From assembly GCF_004923315.1 (NCBI RefSeq), contig NZ_CP039650.1, positions 1,699,501 through 1,763,500 of the forward strand: a DNA stretch of 64,000 bases. The letters are read 5' to 3'. Every line of letters begins with the position of its first letter. The stretch's first letter is position 1. Shown here piece by piece: positions 1 through 7,845 of this stretch. Source of the stretch: Azospirillum sp. TSA2s. Lineage in GTDB: Bacteria > Pseudomonadota > Alphaproteobacteria > Azospirillales > Azospirillaceae. The position numbers were made by a program, and so were the translations under genes. The notes beneath the pieces are model-generated. The model made no database searches. It was not told the origin of the DNA and saw nothing but the letters and a program-made list of their open reading frames with translations.

Positions 1-827
1 TTCCTCAGCTTGCCGGCATAGGTCGGGAAATAGGGGGTGATGACCACCGCCACCCGGGTGCCATGCGCCTGGGCGCTGCGGATGATGTGGTCCAGCGCCT
101 GCCAGTTGACGTCGGCGGCGGTCATCACTTCCTCGGGCGCGGCGGCGAGCTGGATTTTCATCGGTTCGGGAATGGCGCCCACCAGGGTGCGGTCGGCGGC
201 GGGCTTCACCAGACCGGCGATCAGCCGCATGGTCTGGTTGTTGTTGAAGGTCATCAGGTGGAAGGCGTGGTTGGCCATCCACAGCTCCTCGTTCTCCTGC
301 CGGACGAAGGCGTCGATGCGCGGCGAGTAGTAGGCCAGCAGCGGAAGGTCGGCGAGGTCATGCGGGTTGTCGACCACGCCGGTCGGCTCCAGCACCAGCA
401 GGCGCGGCGCGCCGTGGCGTTCGACGTAGTCTTCCCACAACAGGGCCGACAGCACGGTCGGCGCCCCGCCCATTCCCAAATTCAACGCCCGGCCACAGGT
501 CATGTCCTGCAGGGCGGAGACGGGGAAATGGTTGTCCGCCCGCGAGTTGCCGAGCACCAGCACGTCGGCCGGCCCGCGAACCGGGTGCGGCTCGGCTTTC
601 AGGGCGGCCTTCACCAGCAGGGGACTCGGCTGCTCTCCCTGATCGGCGGGCGGTCTGGCGGGCGGCTTGATGCCCGGCCTTTCGGCTTCCGGTTCGAACG
701 GGCGGTAGATCGCCATGAAACGGTCGCTGGAGCGCAGCAGCAGGCCGCCCAGCGCCGACGCCAGGACCCGGTCCATCGCCGTGACGGTGGCGAGGATCAG
801 CACGATGCAAGCCAGAAGGCGATACAT
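1..827 (-). CDS. SGNH/GDSL-type secreted protein, partner of MBOAT acyltransferase (partial, 3' end outside window)
   Basis: An open frame of 275 codons runs leftward from an ATG at 827 to the window edge without a stop, so the C-terminus is missing. Residues 1-31 form a hydrophobic N-terminal segment that should anchor or export the protein. A GNSRADNH motif at residues 93-100 resembles the nucleophile block of SGNH hydrolases and AlgJ/AlgX-like proteins, with Ser95 as the likely nucleophile. The start lies 19 bases after the MBOAT gene on the same strand, which is the usual pairing for O-acetylation of an exported polysaccharide: MBOAT brings the acyl group through the membrane and the SGNH protein transfers it. 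Family placement comes from the motif and the neighbour; the substrate is unknown. Confidence 0.72.
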   Translation of the reverse strand, partial: MYRLLACIVLILATVTAMDRVLASALGGLLLRSSDRFMAIYRPFEPEAERPGIKPPARPPADQGEQPSPLLVKAALKAEPHPVRGPADVLVLGNSRADNHFPVSALQDMTCGRALNLGMGGAPTVLSALLWEDYVERHGAPRLLVLEPTGVVDNPHDLADLPLLAYYSPRIDAFVRQENEELWMANHAFHLMTFNNNQTMRLIAGLVKPAADRTLVGAIPEPMKIQLAAAPEEVMTAADVNWQALDHIIRSAQAHGTRVAVVITPYFPTYAGKLR

Positions 828-846
828 GGGAGGGGGCTCCGTCGGG

Positions 847-2283
847 TCAGAACTGGAAGTAGATGAAGGCGTGGTTGGCGAAGCTGCCGAACAGCAGCAT
901 CACCAGGATCAGGGCGGAGCAGGCCATCGACCGCGCCACCACATTCATCCCGGCATAGCGGCGGCCGGCCCCACGCTCGATCATCGCGTCGACCATCAGC
1001 ACGATCAGGCCGGTGACGGCGACACGCAGAAGCGAGCTGGCCTGCTGGTTTCCCTGCTGAAGCCCGAAATCACCGTCGGCGATGATGCCCAGGATGGTCC
1101 AGACCGTGTGCAGGTTGTCGGCGCGGAAGGGCAGCCAGGTCAGCGTCACCACGGCGAAGACCAGCCCGATCATCACCAGCCGCCCGGCGGCCAGCACCGG
1201 ACCGCTGAGCCGCACCGGGCTGAGGACGGCCAGTCGGCGGGCGCCGTCCTCGACCAGCATCAGCCCGCCATGCAGCGCCCCCCACAGGACGAAGGTCCAG
1301 TTGGCGCCGTGCCACAGGCCGGAGATCAGCATGGTGATGACGACGTTGCGGATGCGCAGCCAGCGCGTGCGGCTGCCGCCCATCGGCACATAGACATAGT
1401 CGCGGAACCAGGTGGACAGCGAGATGTGCCAGCGCCGCCAGAAATCGCGCATGCCGGTGGCGAAATAGGGCCGGGCGAAGTTCTGGCACATGGTGTAGCC
1501 GAAGATCTGCGCCAGCCCGATGGCGATCAGCGAATAGCCGGCGAAGTCGCCGTAGATCTGCAGCGAAAAGCAGATCAGCCCGATCACATGCTGGAGCGCG
1601 TTGAAGAACTCCGGCTGGTGGAAACGGGCATCGACCACCACGGCGGCGTTGTCGGCCAACCCGATCTTCAGGAAATAGCCCCAGATCACCTTTTCCAGCC
1701 CGGCGAAGCGGTCCTCGAACGGGATGTCGCGCGGGCGCTGCTGGATTTGCGGCAGCAGGTCGCGTGCCCGCACGATGGGCCCGGCCACCAGCTGCGGGAA
1801 GAAGGCGACGAAGCTGGCATAGCGCACCAGCGAGCGTTCCGGTTGCTTCAGTTCGCCGCTGTAGAGGTCGATGCCGTAGCTGAGATTCTGGAAGGTGTAG
1901 AAGGAGATGCCGACCGGCAGCAGGATGTCGAGCGTCCGCCGCCCGATCTCGACCCCCAGCGAGGCGAGCGCCACCTCGGCGCTGTCGGCGAAGAAGTTGT
2001 AGTATTTGAAGAAGAACAGCATGCCCAGGTTGGCACCCAGGCTGATGAACAGATACATCTTCTTGGTGCTGCGGTCGGGCGCATCGGCGATCTTCAGCCC
2101 GCAATAGAAGTCGATGAAGGTGCTGAGCGCCAGCAGGCCGCAGAACCGGTAGTCCCAATAGCCGTAGAAGATGTAGCTCGCCACCAGCAGGAAGGGCGTG
2201 AAGGCGCGGGTGCGGGCCAGCGCCATGAAACCGGCGCTGAACACGGTGATGAACATCAGGAAATTCAGGCTGGTGAAGCTCAT
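847..2283 (-). CDS. MBOAT family membrane-bound O-acyltransferase (AlgI-like)
   Basis: A 478-residue polytopic membrane protein. It carries the AlgI/DltB hallmarks: a MRDFWRRWHISLS block followed by WFRDYVYVPMGG, then GLWHGANW containing the presumed catalytic histidine near residue 325. The frame is open upstream, but the ATG at 2283 (MSFTSLNF) fits the usual start of the first membrane helix; a longer start near 2379 would add a basic, non-homologous leader. The family moves acyl groups, usually acetyl, across the inner membrane onto secreted polysaccharide or cell-wall polymers. It is cotranscribed with the SGNH-type gene downstream (1-827) and divergent from prfB. The acceptor polymer cannot be told from this window. 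Confidence 0.9.
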   Translation of the reverse strand: MSFTSLNFLMFITVFSAGFMALARTRAFTPFLLVASYIFYGYWDYRFCGLLALSTFIDFYCGLKIADAPDRSTKKMYLFISLGANLGMLFFFKYYNFFADSAEVALASLGVEIGRRTLDILLPVGISFYTFQNLSYGIDLYSGELKQPERSLVRYASFVAFFPQLVAGPIVRARDLLPQIQQRPRDIPFEDRFAGLEKVIWGYFLKIGLADNAAVVVDARFHQPEFFNALQHVIGLICFSLQIYGDFAGYSLIAIGLAQIFGYTMCQNFARPYFATGMRDFWRRWHISLSTWFRDYVYVPMGGSRTRWLRIRNVVITMLISGLWHGANWTFVLWGALHGGLMLVEDGARRLAVLSPVRLSGPVLAAGRLVMIGLVFAVVTLTWLPFRADNLHTVWTILGIIADGDFGLQQGNQQASSLLRVAVTGLIVLMVDAMIERGAGRRYAGMNVVARSMACSALILVMLLFGSFANHAFIYFQF

Positions 2284-2643
2284 CGTGCCCCCGGCAGAGG
2301 TGGTCGCGCGTCCTTGCATCCGCGCAGGAATGGCCATGCGCGGAAACGCGCAAAAAAGGCGCGGAACGACGCCGACCATAACCTCGATTTCGGGAATTCC
2401 CGGCCTCTGCGGTAGGGTTGTACGGCCGGATTTGGGACGTACTCTGAAATGAGCCGGACCGATGATCCCAAACGGCTAGGACCTCCAAGCAGGGGCTGGG
2501 CCATACACGAAAGTGGCAAGCCCTCCCATTGCGGGCTTCCGGTTGGCCTGCCCGCGGTCATTAAGAGGGTGCAAGGCGGGGAACGAGCGGCTACATATGC
2601 AGCCGACAAACCCTTCAACTCTGGCTGACGAGGAGGCACCGCC
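2284..2643. other. Intergenic region between divergent MBOAT gene and prfB
   Basis: About 360 bases without a convincing gene. It must contain the promoters of both divergent units. The only firm site is the Shine-Dalgarno AGGAGG at 2631-2636, eight bases before the prfB ATG. A short hairpin (agccc/gggct, about 2519-2537) is visible. No clear -35/-10 pair could be assigned. Confidence 0.5.
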
Positions 2644-3775
2644 ATGCGGGCCGAGATCGAAGCGGCCGCCGGCGAGATCAGAGAATCGCTGGCGCTGCTG
2701 AGGAGGCATCTTTGACTGGGACAATGCACTGCGGCGTCTCGACGAACTGAACAACCTCGCGGAGGATCCCAAGCTTTGGGACGACCCGACGCGGGCCCAG
2801 ACCATCATGCGCGAGCGCACCCAGCTCGACACCTCCGTCGCCGGGTACCGGTCGCTGGAGCGCGATCTGTCCGACAGCCTGGAGCTGATCGAGATGGGCG
2901 AGGCGGAAGGGGACGCCACCGTCGTCGCCGATGCCGAGGCCCAGCTCTACGGCCTGCGCGACCGCGCCAACAAGCTGCAGATCGAAAGCCTGCTGTCGGG
3001 CGAGGCCGATGCCAACGACTGCTTCGTCGAGGTGAATGCCGGCGCCGGCGGCACGGAGGCCCAGGACTGGGCGCTGATGCTGATGCGCATGTACACCCGT
3101 TGGGCGGAGCAGCACGGCTACAAGACCGAATGGCTGGACGAGACGCCGGGTGAAGAGGCCGGCATCAAGTCGGCCACCGTGCAGATCAAGGGCCACAACG
3201 CCTATGGCTGGCTGAAGACCGAGGCCGGCGTGCACCGTCTGGTGCGCATCAGCCCGTTCGACAGCCAGGCGCGGCGCCAGACCAGCTTCGCCGCCGTCTC
3301 GATTTCTCCGGTGATCGACGACAAGATCGACATCGAGATCAACGAGAAGGACTGCCGCATCGACACCTACCGTGCGTCGGGCGCCGGCGGCCAGCACATC
3401 AACAAGACCGACTCGGCGGTGCGCATCACGCACATCCCGACGAACATCGTGGTGAGCTGTCAGCAGGAACGGTCGCAGCATAAGAACCGCGCCAAGGCGT
3501 GGGACATGCTGCGTGCCCGCCTGTACGAACGCGAGCTGAAGATCCGCGAGGATGCCGCCGCCGCGCTGGAAGCCACCAAGACCGACATCGGCTGGGGCCA
3601 CCAGATCCGCTCCTATGTCCTGCACCCCTACCAGATGGTGAAGGATCTGCGGACGGAGGTGGAAACCTCGCAGAGCCAGGCGGTGCTGGACGGTGCGCTC
3701 GATCCCTTCCTGGAGGCGGCGCTCGCCTCCCGGATCAAGGGGCAGAGCGACGACGCGCACGCCGCCGGGGGCTGA
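2644..3775 (+). CDS. prfB: Peptide chain release factor 2, programmed +1 frameshift
   Basis: RF2 recognises UAA and UGA and triggers peptide release on the ribosome. Translation starts at the ATG at 2644, with AGGAGG eight bases upstream. After 23 codons it meets an in-frame TGA at 2713-2715; shifting +1 at CTT (2710-2712) continues with GAC at 2714 and gives about 376 residues. The slip site is CTT TGA C with AGGAGG just before it (2701-2706), the same layout as in Escherichia coli. Later residues show the RF2 specificity block SPFDSQARRQTSF and the catalytic GGQ in RASGAGGQHINKTDSA. A strong terminator follows at 3788. Annotating only the second frame (from 2807) would lose the N-terminus. 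Confidence 0.96.
2701..2716 (+). promoter_or_regulatory. prfB programmed frameshift site
   Basis: The sequence AGGAGGCATCTTTGAC holds an internal Shine-Dalgarno, a three-base spacer, the slippery CTT codon, an in-frame TGA and a following C. Low RF2 activity lets the ribosome slip +1 and make more RF2, so this is an autoregulatory switch. The reading frame after the shift matches the RF2 body exactly. Confidence 0.95.
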
Positions 3776-3787
3776 CGGGTCGGAACG

Positions 3788-3821
3788 AAAAAAAGGGCGG
3801 TCGCTTGCGGCCGCCCTTTTT
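3788..3821 (+). terminator. Rho-independent terminator after prfB
   Basis: A G+C-rich stem (AAAGGGCGG paired with CCGCCCTTT) is preceded by an A run and ends in five T. It begins 12 bases after the prfB stop. The A-run/T-run symmetry means it could also work leftward, although no leftward gene ends here. Confidence 0.85.
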
Positions 3822-3902
3822 GATTCCCAGCATTCTGGAATGCAAGGCTGGGCTCGGCTGTTTCAACAGGCTGCGGCCCCAACGATCTGGAGCAACCGAT
3901 CC

Positions 3903-4214
3903 ATGAACAGACTTCTTCTTCCGGCCCTGTGCGGCGCCATGCTGCTGGCGACCCCGGCCTTCGCGGCCTGCGAGACCGACAATCTGCCGGACGAGATGCG
4001 ACAGGCCTTCATCTCCGGCGCGCAGGAGGCGTTGAACGACCACGGCTTCAACGCCGGAACGGTCGACGGCAAAATGGGATCACGCACCCGCACGGCGATC
4101 CGCTCCTACCAGCGCGCGGCGAAACTGCCGGTCGACGGCTGCGCCACCCAGGGGCTTCTCGACCACCTGAACTTCAGCCAACCCAAGATTTACGGCCCGA
4201 ACAAGCCGCGCTGA
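3903..4214 (+). CDS. Small secreted peptidoglycan-binding domain protein
   Basis: A 103-residue protein. Residues 1-21 are a typical Sec signal peptide ending in TPAFA before ACETD. The mature part carries one PG_binding_1-like fold: NDHGFNAGTVDGKMGSRTRT then AIRSYQRAAKLPVDG, with the characteristic G.VDG..G..T..AI..YQ pattern. Such domains bind cell-wall peptidoglycan in the periplasm. No catalytic domain is attached, so it may be a targeting or structural subunit. The start at 3903 was chosen because it gives a clean signal peptide. It sits alone between the prfB terminator and a leftward gene. Confidence 0.8.
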   Translation: MNRLLLPALCGAMLLATPAFAACETDNLPDEMRQAFISGAQEALNDHGFNAGTVDGKMGSRTRTAIRSYQRAAKLPVDGCATQGLLDHLNFSQPKIYGPNKPR

Positions 4215-4229
4215 TCCGGGTTTATGGTT

Positions 4230-4478
4230 TCAGGCCAGCATGTCGAGCAGGCGGCGGCTGTTCTCCTGCGTCGCCTGCAGCACCTTGGCGTTCGCGGCGA
4301 AATCCACCTGGGCGGAGGTCAGGTCAAGGACCACCGCCGGGTCCAGGTTGCCCGCGGCGATCTGCTCCGACGCCGCGTCGGTCCGCGCCTGCGCATCCTG
4401 CAATCCGTCGAGCGCGCTGGCCTGCGGCCGGTAGGGCGTGGCGGTGGTGCCCGGTCCAATGGCTGATCCGATGTCCAT
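4230..4478 (-). CDS. Small flagellar hook/rod C-terminal-like protein
   Basis: An 82-residue protein starting at the ATG at 4478. The C-terminal part (VDFAANAKVLQATQENSRRL then LDMLA) resembles the C-terminal helix of flagellar rod, hook and flagellin proteins, where a conserved ANAKV motif precedes a leucine-rich end. The N-terminal flagellar domain is absent, so it is not a full rod protein. No flagellar genes are nearby. It could be a stand-alone small protein or a domain remnant. The frame is open further upstream, but that part lies in the GC-rich palindromic repeat and is unlikely to be coding. Confidence 0.6.
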   Translation of the reverse strand: MDIGSAIGPGTTATPYRPQASALDGLQDAQARTDAASEQIAAGNLDPAVVLDLTSAQVDFAANAKVLQATQENSRRLLDMLA

Positions 4479-4562
4479 GACGCGCTGTCCGGCTGGTTGA
4501 AAGGGCAGGATAGCGGGCTGACGGTTTAGGGTTGGTGAATGGGGAAGGCGTCGGCTGGCGAA

Positions 4563-4667
4563 TGCCCCCTCCCCAACCCTCCCCCACCTTCGGTGGGAGA
4601 GGGGACTGCCGCCGCTTCGCATAAGGCACCCTCTCCCTCGAAGAGGGGGAGGGTTGGGGAGGGGGCA
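4563..4667. repeat. Long GC-rich palindromic intergenic repeat, copy 1
   Basis: Perfect 23-base inverted arms lie at 4563-4585 and 4645-4667 (core CCCCTCCCCAACCCTCCCCC). A smaller hairpin, cccacc-ttc-ggtggg, sits just inside the first arm. It lies between a leftward small gene and the 3' end of otsB. A related element occurs at 23331-23499, which suggests a dispersed intergenic palindrome family. Confidence 0.8.
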
Positions 4668-4682
4668 GCGGCCGAAGCGACC

Positions 4683-5471
4683 TCACCCCTCCGCCAGCCA
4701 GTCCGCCAGCCGCCCCAGGAACGCCGTGGCTTCCGCCGGATCGTGCAGGCTCCAGGTCGCGGCGGTCTCGGCCGGGCTTTCCATCACCCGGATGCCGACT
4801 CCCCGGCCGGCCAGGGCGCGGAAGGCGTCCTCGTCCGTCTCGTCGTCGCCGAGATAGATCGGCAGGGTGCCGTTTCCCTCCAGCCCCAGCGTCTCCAGCA
4901 GGGTGACCACCGCGCGACCCTTGTCCCAGGGCAGGTTGGGGCGAAGCTCGAACAGTTCCTTGCCGCCGGTCATGCGCAGGCGCGGTTGCGCTCCCGCCAC
5001 CGCGCGGACGGCTTCGCCGACCTGCGGCTTGTCGGGCGGGGCGACCTGCCGGGTGTGGATGGCGATGGCGAAGCGCTTGCGCTCCACCAGAGCGCCGGCG
5101 ATGCCGCCGAGCCGGTCATGCAGAAGCCGTTCGGCCGCGTCGAGGTCGGGAAGATACTCCACCCCCACCTGCCGGCGCAGGTCCGGACCGCGCAGGTCGA
5201 AGCCGTGGCTGCCGGCATAGACCAGCCCCTCCACCGCGACCATCGCCGTCAGGTCATCCAGGTCGCGCCCGCTGACGAAGGCGACCGGGCAGAGGGCCGA
5301 CAGCCGCTGCACCACCGCGCGCGCCTCGTCCGGCATCACCGCCAATTCGGGGCGCGGCGCGATGGCGGCCAGCGTTCCGTCATAGTCGAGGAACAGGGCG
5401 GGGGTGCGTCCGCCCAACGCTGCGGTGAAAGCGTCGAATTCCGTGAAAGCGGATGGTGGGAAGAGGGTCAA
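4683..5471 (-). CDS. otsB: Trehalose-6-phosphate phosphatase
   Basis: A 262-residue HAD-superfamily phosphatase that removes phosphate from trehalose-6-phosphate. The catalytic DYDGT motif is at residues 29-33, with Asp29 the likely nucleophile and Asp31 the acid/base. A serine-containing SGRD motif follows near residue 67, and GDDETDEDAF in the C-terminal half supplies the metal ligands typical of OtsB. The start codon is TTG at 5471, chosen because GAGGAG lies eight bases upstream and no better ATG exists. The otsA synthase partner is not in the window. Trehalose is usually an osmotic or desiccation protectant; that role is inferred. Confidence 0.9.
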   Translation of the reverse strand: MTLFPPSAFTEFDAFTAALGGRTPALFLDYDGTLAAIAPRPELAVMPDEARAVVQRLSALCPVAFVSGRDLDDLTAMVAVEGLVYAGSHGFDLRGPDLRRQVGVEYLPDLDAAERLLHDRLGGIAGALVERKRFAIAIHTRQVAPPDKPQVGEAVRAVAGAQPRLRMTGGKELFELRPNLPWDKGRAVVTLLETLGLEGNGTLPIYLGDDETDEDAFRALAGRGVGIRVMESPAETAATWSLHDPAEATAFLGRLADWLAEG

Positions 5472-5547
5472 TGCTGGCTCCTCGCGCCGCTGCCTGTCGG
5501 GATGCGGCGGCTGACCGGAGCCGGCACGCCGCAGGTGAGTAACGGGC

Positions 5548-5740
5548 GGGAGGGGAAGACGGTCAGAGTCCCGAGATTAGGAGCGGGCTCGATGTGGCCG
5601 ATCAGCAACAGATCCCGCCAAAAGCTGCGGCCCCACGCAGGGGCCGGCTTTGGGGGTTGCAGGCCCCCCGGGTTCTGATACTGTTGCAGTGCAGCAAGCG
5701 ATTGCTGCTTCGCCCTTCTTGGGCGTTTCCTCCCTAAACT
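5548..5740 (+). ncRNA. Structured small RNA candidate, possibly 6S RNA
   Basis: A roughly 190-base stretch can be closed by a long terminal stem: GGGAGGGGAAGACG at 5548-5561 faces CGTTTCCTCCC at 5724-5734. Several internal hairpins are visible (for example gggggttgcaggccccc near 5650, and gccc-ttctt-gggc at 5713-5725). A perfect rho-independent terminator follows immediately on the + strand. Length, a closing stem with an interrupted interior, and the terminator fit 6S RNA, which binds RNA polymerase. The identification rests on overall shape and memory of the alphaproteobacterial 3' end, not on an alignment. No promoter was identified. Confidence 0.4.
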
Positions 5741-5742
5741 CA

Positions 5743-5768
5743 AGGCCGCTGACTTCAGCGGCCTTTTT
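5743..5768 (+). terminator. Rho-independent terminator after structured RNA candidate
   Basis: GGCCGCTGA pairs with TCAGCGGCC around a two-base loop, followed by five T. No rightward protein gene precedes it, so it implies a non-coding transcript upstream. Confidence 0.85.
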
Positions 5769-6110
5769 CTTGCCAGAAAGCCCCCGGGGAAGGCAACCCC
5801 TGAAAAAAGTCATAGCGCTGCGGTTTTTCCGTCTGGAATCCGCAGTTTAAGCGGGACGGGCCGCCGCTTGGGCGTGGTCGGCCATCGGTGCCTGCGGTTT
5901 GGCTGAGTAAGAAAATCTTTTGCTTGCAAAGAGTTGCGCTGATTGGAGGCGGCCATCCGGGGCTGGCCGTTGGGTTTGGCGGCTGTGGAGGCGCTCCGGA
6001 TTTGGGCGTTGTCCGGACCGTGGACGCTGTCCGTCCAGCGGAATTTTTTGTGCGGATCGGCTGTCAGACCGGGCCGGGGGGTGAAAAACCGCCGCAGGGG
6101 AACGGAAGCA

Positions 6111-6140
6111 CTGCCACCGGCCGGCGAACTGTCGTATAGA
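6111..6140 (+). promoter_or_regulatory. Possible promoter of the 20-residue peptide gene
   Basis: TATAGA at 6135-6140 is a good -10 element. CTGCCA at 6111-6116, 18 bases upstream, matches four of six -35 positions. Transcription would start near 6148 and leave a leader of about 38 bases before the small ORF. Confidence 0.4.
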
Positions 6141-6185
6141 TCGACGTGAAACGCCTATCCGCCGTCATCCACAGGAGTCGTTCCC

Positions 6186-6248
6186 ATGGACATCGCCATC
6201 ATGGTCCTCGCCGTCGCTTTCTTCTTCTGGCAGACCATCACCGACTGA
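6186..6248 (+). CDS. 20-residue single-span membrane peptide, unknown function
   Basis: The ORF reads MDIAIMVLAVAFFFWQTITD. Residues 3-17 are almost entirely hydrophobic and would span the membrane once. An AGGAG at 6173-6177 lies eight bases before the ATG, and a strong terminator begins 26 bases after the stop, so this looks like a single-gene transcript built for one tiny peptide. It resembles in kind, not in sequence, regulatory micropeptides such as KdpF or AcrZ that bind larger membrane complexes. No partner gene is adjacent: the next genes are a leftward hypothetical and a ROK kinase. Function is unknown. Confidence 0.6.
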   Translation: MDIAIMVLAVAFFFWQTITD

Positions 6249-6273
6249 GCAGGCCACTGTCGTCGGACGAACG

Positions 6274-6303
6274 AAAAGGGCGGTCCGCGTGGCCGCCCTT
6301 TTT
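6274..6303 (+). terminator. Rho-independent terminator after the 20-residue peptide gene
   Basis: AAAAGGGCGG pairs with CCGCCCTTTT around a short loop and ends in a T run. It can function in both directions and may also terminate the leftward gene ending at 6343. Confidence 0.85.
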
Positions 6304-6342
6304 CATGTCGTCTTTCATGTCGTCAGCCGGCTTACCGGCGGG

Positions 6343-6666
6343 TCAGTCGGCAGCGATCGGCGGCTCCAGCCGGGCATGGGTCGATGCGATCAACTGCAGC
6401 GTCTCCATGATCGACCCGATCGCCTCGTGCAGATCGGCCTGCTCGTCGCCGGGCAGTCTCGCCAGCACCGTCTCCAATTCGACGGCCGCGTTCTGCAGGC
6501 TGGCGCAGGCATGCTCCAGATGGCGTCCGGTGCCCTGACTTGCGTCAGGGTCATTTGCAGAATGCAAACGCGCTGCCGGTTTTCCGGCCCGCGTCGCGTT
6601 CCGGTTTGCAAAATGCAAATGGACGCTGTTGCCCGCAGCCCGCGTCCCCACTTTTTTCCGCATCAT
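6343..6666 (-). CDS. Conserved-looking small hypothetical protein
   Basis: A 107-residue protein with two adjacent ATGs (6666 and 6663) preceded by a G-rich stretch. The N-terminal half is basic and low in recognisable structure. Residues from about 50 onward form helical, acidic sequence (HLEHACASLQNAAVELETVL and a similar stretch) that may make a helical hairpin. No family is recognised. It sits between the micropeptide terminator and the leftward ROK kinase gene, about 95 bases downstream of the latter. Confidence 0.5.
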   Translation of the reverse strand: MMRKKVGTRAAGNSVHLHFANRNATRAGKPAARLHSANDPDASQGTGRHLEHACASLQNAAVELETVLARLPGDEQADLHEAIGSIMETLQLIASTHARLEPPIAAD

Positions 6667-6760
6667 GGGCGTACCCCCGTTCGGTCCGACCGGAGAATGC
6701 GCAAGTCCCGTGCCACTCCGTGACCGTTGGTTGCGGTCGCCGTCGCAGAGGTGGTGACGC

Positions 6761-7666
6761 TCAGTCCGGCCACAAGCGGGCGGCGCCGCGCATTCCGCTT
6801 TCGGCACCATGGCGGGCAACGGCCATCCGGGTGCGCGGCTCGGCCGCCAGCGTCCAGGCGCCCCAGCGCCGCGTCACCGCTTCGCACAGGCCGGGCAGCG
6901 CGGACAGGCCGCCACCGACCACCACCATGTTCGGGTCCAGCAGGTTCAGCACCGGGGCCAGCGCCCGGGCCAGCGCGTCGGCATGCCGGGCCAATGTTCC
7001 GGCCGCGGCGGCATCGCCGGCCAGGGCGCGGGCGGCGATCTCCGGCGGGTCCAGCGTCTCGCCGGTCAGATGGCGGTGCAGGCGGGTCAGACCGGCGCCG
7101 CACAGCACCGTCTCCAGGCACCCCGTCTTGCCGCAGCCGCAGGGCACCGGCGGGCCGTCGGCCTTCTCGCGCCAGGGAAGCGGCGCATGGCCCCATTCGC
7201 CGGCCAGCCCGTTGGCGCCGGGCAGGATGCGCCCGTCGATGACGATGCCGCCGCCGACCCCGGTGCCGAGGATGACGCCGAACACCACCGAGGCGCCACC
7301 GGCCGCTGCGCCGTCGGTCGCTTCCGACAGGGTGAAGCAGTTGGCGTCATTGGCGATCCGCACCGGCCGGCCGATCCGCCGGGCCGCATCCTCGGCGAAG
7401 GGACGGCCCTCCAGCCAGGGCAGGTTCACCGCGCGCACCCGTCCGGCGGCGGCATCGACCACGCCGGGAAGGCTGATCCCGACGCCACGCGTGTCGCCAG
7501 CGGGAATACCGGCAGGAATGAGGGCGGCCACCGTCTCGGCCAGCGCATCCAGCGTGGCGTCGTAGCCGCGCGGGGTCGGGCGGCGGTGGCGGGCGAGTTC
7601 CGTCCCGTCGCGATCCAGCGCCACGGCGGCGATCTTGGTGCCGCCCAAATCGATTCCGAGTCGCAT
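6761..7666 (-). CDS. ROK family sugar kinase (N-acetylglucosamine kinase/fructokinase type)
   Basis: A 301-residue cytoplasmic kinase that phosphorylates a sugar with ATP. The phosphate-binding DLGGTK is at residues 6-11. ND is at the usual sugar-binding position (RIANDANCF near residue 110), GEWGHAPL carries the ROK histidine, and CGCGKTGCLE near residues 173-182 is the zinc-binding cluster of ROK kinases. The absence of an N-terminal winged helix makes it an enzyme and not a ROK repressor. Which sugar it uses cannot be decided from sequence alone. It is not in an obvious sugar operon. Confidence 0.85.
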   Translation of the reverse strand: MRLGIDLGGTKIAAVALDRDGTELARHRRPTPRGYDATLDALAETVAALIPAGIPAGDTRGVGISLPGVVDAAAGRVRAVNLPWLEGRPFAEDAARRIGRPVRIANDANCFTLSEATDGAAAGGASVVFGVILGTGVGGGIVIDGRILPGANGLAGEWGHAPLPWREKADGPPVPCGCGKTGCLETVLCGAGLTRLHRHLTGETLDPPEIAARALAGDAAAAGTLARHADALARALAPVLNLLDPNMVVVGGGLSALPGLCEAVTRRWGAWTLAAEPRTRMAVARHGAESGMRGAARLWPD

Positions 7667-7845
7667 GCCTGCCGCCGTCCGGATGGTGGAAGATGACCGA
7701 TTTTCGGGGGCAACCCTATACCGCTCCCCCGATCGGCGGGCCAGGGATGCTTTCGTGCCGGAAGGGTCAATCCACCCACCCCGGAAGAGAGGGGGTAACC
7801 GCCCTTTGCCCCGTCGGGGCTTGCGGGGGGCATCACTAGAGTCTC

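Larger units (their letters stand above)
5472..6110. other. Long intergenic region upstream of the 20-residue peptide gene
   Basis: There is no convincing protein gene over more than 600 bases. It holds the structured-RNA candidate at 5548-5768 with its terminator, a hairpin at about 5817-5845 (ctgcgg/ccgcag) and a partly palindromic CTTTTGCTTGCAAAG near 5926-5940. The rest (about 5945-6110) shows nothing I can name. Confidence 0.5.

Noticed and set aside
715..2415. A rightward open frame of 566 codons opposite the MBOAT gene
   Set aside because: The opposite strand encodes a clear MBOAT protein; the rightward product is rich in Gln/His/Asp without domains.
4539..5678. A rightward open frame opposite otsB
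   Set aside because: OtsB motifs are unambiguous on the other strand, and this frame starts in a palindromic repeat.
6060..6130. Cobalamin riboswitch-like GCCACTG-type motif
   Set aside because: Only a short stretch (GCACTGCCACCGG) resembles it; the upstream box and spacing do not fit.
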